This document shows, in pieces, positions 59,345 through 64,000 of a stretch of 64,000 nt of DNA. The notes beneath the pieces are model-generated. The model made no database searches and was not told where the DNA came from. It worked only from the letters and a program-made list of their open reading frames with translations. The stretch is from Mesocentrotus franciscanus (lineage: Eukaryota > Echinodermata > Echinoidea > Camarodonta > Strongylocentrotidae): positions 496,001-560,000 of the forward strand of contig CP137667.1 in NCBI GenBank assembly GCA_037976565.1, in the 5' to 3' direction. Numbering within the stretch: the first letter of the stretch is position 1; each line of letters begins with the position of its first letter. The translations under genes and the position numbers were made by a program.

Positions 59345-60534
59345 ATAATACAACGTCGTTACGTTATGAAAGAGAAGGTTGAGTTCTGGTGAGAGGTGAA
59401 CAATAATTTGGGAGGGTTGTAATTGTAATTTTGCAAGTGAGGAGGAACATCAGAGAAAAAAAGTTCCCTGAAAGCATGGCTCTTCAAATGCCTTCATACT
59501 TATGCTAAATATGACAAGTAACAGCTTAAAATGAGGCCCGAATTTTATGCCACATGTTTGTGTAGTTCCATATACATCTTTCTGTGTACAGTGCTTGTTA
59601 CTTTACCAAGAATGTCCCAAATTTTCCTATCATTTTGGTGACTCCAAAACCTTGCAATACACACCAATACTTATATGTTACGTGATCAACTTTTTCTTAT
59701 CGCTTCCACACCGTTTCTTTCACAATGCAATCGCATGACCAGAACTCAACCTTATCTTTAAAGAGCAGAAATGGCGAACGAGTATTACTAAAATTCAACA
59801 ATCGTTGCTTTAATGGTTTGCTTTTTCATGAGAAATTAACACGAGACGTCAAGCTACATATAAATATGATCAAAAGACATGATATTGTCTTGAAAACAGT
59901 CAGAAAACAGTGGAACTAGAATGAATAAGAGATAATGCGATATGTAAACAAGTGCAATTTGTCCATGTTAATCCTCCAGTGCCAAATACCTAAGTAAAAC
60001 TCGAACCAGATGCAAATAAAGGTAAACATAAAGACATAAATGTATGAAATATTGTAAATTGTCATGATTGTATTCTCTAATTATTTATTTTTACATTTTA
60101 TTTTAATTTAAATTATGTTTTATTATTGAGGAATACACTTGCACATTACGTACTCCGTGGTAAGAAAGAAGTAAGCGAGGGAAAGTAAGGCAATGACAAA
60201 GAGAGATAGAGAAATGGCCCGAGTTCAAATTCAGTTTTCTAAAAATTATTAGACCCGGTGCTGATGATCATTTATTTACCATGTGATTGCCTCATGACGC
60301 TAAATAAAAAATAGTACCACGAGGTCGTTTATTGTCAACAAACAGTTCAAATAAAATTGTATAGACGATGAAAAAAGAAGAATAATAATACAACGTCGTT
60401 ACGCTGAAAAAAAAAATTCCCTTATATCTCTCGCCGCCAAATAATCCGAACAATAGTATCAACCGAGAGGAATCAACTGTTAAACGAATTTATCACGAGT
60501 CTTGAAATTTCAGTTTGTAATTGCATGTCATAGA
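59345..60534. repeat. C-related tandem duplication, copy 1
   Basis: Nearly identical to the next block at an offset of 1172 bp. Contains a TTAA MITE, the GGCGAACGA...CAGTCAGAAAAC block shared with family C, and the ACTCCGTGGTAAG segment. Confidence 0.75.
59371..59757 (-). mobile_element. Second TTAA MITE family, 387 bp
   Basis: Ends AGAGAAGGTTGAGTTCTGG and, inverted, AGATAAGGTTGAGTTCTGG. TTAA is intact on the right (59758-59761) and decayed to TGAA on the left. Shares ~150 bp with 32464-32865. The small frame inside is not recognised. Confidence 0.6.
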
Positions 60535-61600
60535 AGTATGAAAGAGAAGGTTGAGTTCTGGTGAGAGGTGAACAATAATTTGTGAGGGTTGTAATTGTAA
60601 TTTTGCAAGTGAGGAAGAACATCAGAGAAAAAAAGTTCCCTGAAAGCATGGCTCTTCAAATGCCTTCATACTTATGCTAAATATGACAAGTAACAGCTTA
60701 AAATGAGGCCCGAATTTTATGCCACATGTTTGTGTAGTTCCATATACATCTTTCTGTGTACAGTGCTTGTTACTTTACCAAGAATGTCCCAAATTTTCCT
60801 ATCATTTTGGTGACTCCAAAACCTTGCAATACACACCAATACTTATATGTTACGTGATCAACTTTTTCTTATCGCTTCCACACCGTTTCTTTCACAATGC
60901 AATCGCATGACCAGAACTCAACCTTATCTTTAAAGAGCAGAAATGGCGAACGAGTATTACTAAAATTCAACAATCGTTGCTTTAATGGTTTGCTTTTTCA
61001 TGAGAAATTAACACGAGACGTCAAGCTACATATAAATATGATCAAAAGACATGATATTGTCTTGAAAACAGTCAGAAAACATTGGAACTAGAATGAATAA
61101 GAGATAATGCGATATGTAAACAAGTGCAATTTGTCCATGTTAATCCTCCAGTGCCAAATACCTAAGTAAAACTCGAACCAGATGCAAATAAAGGTAAACA
61201 TAAAGACATAAATGTATGAAATATTGTAAATTGTCATGATTGTATTCTCTAATTATTTATTTTTACATTTTATTTTAATTTAAATTATGTTTTATTATTG
61301 AGGAATACACTTGCACATTACGTACTCCGTGGTAAGAAAGAAGTAAGCGAGGGAAAGTAAGGCAATGACAAAGAGAGATAGAAAAATGGCCCGGGTTCAA
61401 ATTCAGTTTTCTAAAATTATTAGACCCGCGGTGCTGAAGATCCTTTATCCACCATGTGAATGCCTTATGACGCTAAATAAAAAAGTACCATCAGGTTTGT
61501 TGTATTAAAAAAGTTCAAAACGTCGTTACGCTGAAGAAACTTCCTTTTATCTCTCACGGCCAAATAATCCGAACAATAGAATCAACAGAGAGGAATAAAC
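60535..61600. repeat. C-related tandem duplication, copy 2
   Basis: Second copy of the block. The right part has diverged after ~61400 (ATTAGACCCGCGG; CGTCGTTACG at ~61521). Confidence 0.75.
60543..60929 (-). mobile_element. Second TTAA MITE family, duplicate copy
   Basis: Same 387-bp element as 59371-59757, duplicated with its flanks; TTAA at 60930-60933. Confidence 0.6.
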
Positions 61601-61619
61601 AGTTAAACGAATTTATCAC

Positions 61620-62230
61620 AAGGCCTGAAACATTTTAGAATGACTTTGATATTTTTGAGTGAAATTTAATGTATATGCTTTCTATGTATATATATATATA
61701 TTACAGATAGAAATAGACTGTACAATATTAGTGAGAGCAACAACAACAACAACAACAACAAAAAAAAAAAAAAAAATCGAATTTGACTTTGTAAAAGTAC
61801 ACAAAATCGATACAAAACCTGGGTTGCATTCTAACCCAAGCTCCGGGGGACCACTCCCACTGAGAGGCCCCTAGAAATCCAGCTTAGGGCCTACACAAGG
61901 CCTGAAACATTTTATAATGACTTTAATATTTTTCAGTGAAATTTATCGTTTATGCATTATATATATTTTACAGATAGAATCAGACTGTACAACATTAGTG
62001 GGAGCGATAAAAAGCGAATTTGAATTTGTAAAAATACAAGAAATTGAACCAAAACCTGGGTTGCATTCTCCCACAAACTCCGGGGGACCAATCCCACTCA
62101 GAGGTTCCCCTAGAAATCCAGCTTAGGGCCTAGACAAGGCCTGAAAGATTTTAGAATGACTTTGAAATGTTTAAGTGAAATTTAATGTATATGCTCTATA
62201 TACATTGTGCAGATAGAAATAAACTTGGTT
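61620..62230 (+). repeat. Exon-like tandem repeats (~240-277 bp), 2.5 copies
   Basis: Start motif AAGGCCTGAAA at 61620, 61897 and 62136. Each copy has an AT-rich stretch, then TTACAG, TTTACAG or GTGCAG before ATAGAA, like a 3' splice site. Copies 1 and 2 then encode similar peptides: QIE-DCT-LV-A, then a VK--I--KPGLHS segment ending SGGP-PLRG. Copy 1 contains a CAA/A-run insertion and a frame change near its end; copy 3 is degraded. They may be duplicated terminal exons or an unnamed repeat. No donor site is obvious. Confidence 0.4.
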
Positions 62231-62640
62231 GCGTTCTCCATTAAACTCACGGTTCAGCCCCGTTGGGGGAACCAGATTCGGTTTGGATGGGGTGTACGGC
62301 TAAAGCGTCTAAACCCATACCTATTTTTAAAACACATTTTGGCAGAAAATGGTACACATTATTAGGGACTTCCATTCAAAACGCAACCCATGTTTAAGGT
62401 TTTGCCGTATTCCATTTGCATGAATGATTTACACTTTAACATACCTTAATCCCTTAATTTACTCAGCATCAGCTGTTTGTGTTTCCTCTTATATTTCTTT
62501 TAAACGTCGCACGCTTTCTTGCACTTCCCAATGTACAGCCTCTTTAGCTTTTTTTTTATTTAAGACCCATCAGTTTGTAACAATCATGTAGAAAATTGGA
62601 AAAAGATTTTGTGGGAAAAATCCACTAAAAAAGCTAGGTA
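62231..62640. other. No recognised feature
   Basis: Low-copy AT-rich DNA with a slightly G-rich opening (62255-62300). I see no gene, RNA or repeat match. Confidence 0.4.
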
Positions 62641-64000
62641 ACTGTGCTAGTCATAATGACGGCTATTCACAAGGACGCAAATGCGTGCGCACCGACCCGC
62701 ACGCGCGGAAATTTCTGAAACGCCTAAAATTGTCTGAAACGTATTGAAAATTACTTGGTTTGGGGTTTTAAGCATTTTTAATTCTATTTTCTTTTTGACG
62801 CACGCGTACGCGCACGTTTGAAAGGGAAGGCGCATGTGCGTGGGCCAAAATTCTGACCCATGACCTGAGCATTATTGATGCCAAATTTGAATGGAAATTG
62901 ATATTGCATGGCTGAGGTACGACGATTAATGACATTTCACATAATGACGTCATGATAACGTCACGATGCCCTGGCGTCGCTGAAAAGTCACGCAGTTCTA
63001 AGTTGGATATTTCTCATAGACTTTACATGCAAAGCTGACAAACGGCCTTGGCATGGTCGCGATTACATTTTCAATTGAAAATTTCGACATGATCCTCACA
63101 TTTGATTAAAGACCAAATGACATGTTTTTGATATTCCATAGTCTCAGCTATAACATACCAAAATTTAGGAGAAAATAGAGCAAAAAAAAGCGAGATACTG
63201 CTTAAAGAACAATGTCATGTAAATTCATGATGTGAACGAAATTCACCTTCCATAGGCATAACACGCAAATTAAGAAAATTCAGACATGTCGCATTTAATC
63301 GAAATTTTAAATATGATGAAATCATCAAAATGAAAAATTTTGGTTATTGATCTTGTAGAGAATTGTCTCAGCTACAACATATTACAATTAAGAAGAAAAC
63401 GATTAATATTTACAGAGATACACTCAATTTTCCATAAATATGCTGACGTCATAATATGCAAATTCGTATTTTGAGTTCCAAGGCCATTATGATGATGTCA
63501 CGATATACTTAATGGCCAAATGAGACATGAAATCATATCTCCGACTCATACTCTATCCAATATTTAAAAAGTTGGGGATCCCGGTGCATCCCAAAGAGCT
63601 ATAATGGATTTTGTATAGGCATGTTTTTGCCCATATATGCTATGTATTACAAGAGCTCGCGCGCACGGACATTTACCTTGAATGAACGCTCATTCCGTTA
63701 TTAATGGTCATAAAGAGATAAACATGGTATCAAATTGTTTGGAAAAAATTGGAAATATCATGAGAGAAAAAATGGCGATTCTATGATTTGTGATAGCGTT
63801 ACGCGTGAAAACGCGCGCGCATGCGCGTGTGCGCGATTTTTTGACAAATGCTTAAAATGGCCTGAAACGTATGCAAAATGAATTTTAGACGATTTGGAGC
63901 ATTTTGAAATTTTGCGCGCACTGAAGCGCGGACGTACGCGTACGCGCGCGTTTTTGACCTGAAATTGACCGGACGGATATTGACCTTGATCATGATAAAT
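62641..64000 (-). mobile_element. Diverged family A sequence, minus strand, window-truncated
   Basis: Resembles A units at the CpG tracts (62685-62710 and 63800-63950), the monomers (63150-63420) and the TGACGTCATAATATGCAAAT block. The 62960-63130 part also matches 36700-36800 of the long B element, suggesting an older subfamily. No terminal hairpin is visible. Confidence 0.6.

Overview
This window looks like an intergenic, repeat-saturated stretch of an animal genome, probably a marine invertebrate. It is AT-rich with eukaryotic transposon hallmarks, microsatellites and two assembly gaps of exactly 500 N. Species and phylum cannot be fixed from the sequence. I found no protein-coding host gene: every open frame is short, and most recur with the repeats.

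The dominant component (family A) is a 1.1-1.8 kb unit that I read as a non-autonomous rolling-circle transposon of the Helitron2/Helentron type. Its 3' end is an ACAGCCCACCT block, a short hairpin (CTTGTT...AACAAG), about 10 bases, then CTAG, always followed by T. More complete copies have a 5' block AGGTGGGCTGT that is the exact inverse of the 3' block. A second family (B) has its own matching pair, TAGGTGGTCTGTC at the 5' end and GACAGACCACCTA at the 3' end, with a different hairpin (AATTCGTC...GACGAATT) and the same CTAG. A third family (C) shares the AATTCGTC hairpin and CTAG.

Layout: 1-14.5 kb, plus-strand tandem array of A units, including near-identical ~1660-bp units; 14.5-15.5 kb, low-copy sequence between converging element ends; 15.5-25.9 kb, minus-strand A units with a C element nested inside; gap; 26.4-30.2 kb, left arm of a 3.8-kb inverted repeat carrying a TTAA-flanked MITE, a GC-rich promoter-like segment with an acidic reading frame, and a 49-bp-armed palindrome; 30.2-32.2 kb, odd motif repeats and a C copy; 32.2-37.5 kb, a long B element containing a ~224-bp satellite; 37.5-50.0 kb, plus-strand A units, four of them in a two-unit higher-order repeat; 50.0-50.5 kb, a possible non-LTR retrotransposon start; gap; 51.0-54.75 kb, right arm of the inverted repeat; 54.75-59.3 kb, minus-strand A units and a short B element; 59.3-61.6 kb, duplicated C-like sequence with a second TTAA MITE; 61.6-62.2 kb, tandem exon-like repeats; 62.6-64 kb, diverged minus-strand A sequence.

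The most unusual point is that A units carry tRNA-like modules with A and B boxes and a downstream T-run. One type resembles tRNA-Arg(CCG), another tRNA-Gly(CCC), and a third keeps only the A box. All sit at the same internal position, so the units look like rolling-circle elements with an exchangeable Pol III-type module. No autonomous Rep/helicase protein is present, so mobility would have to be supplied from elsewhere.
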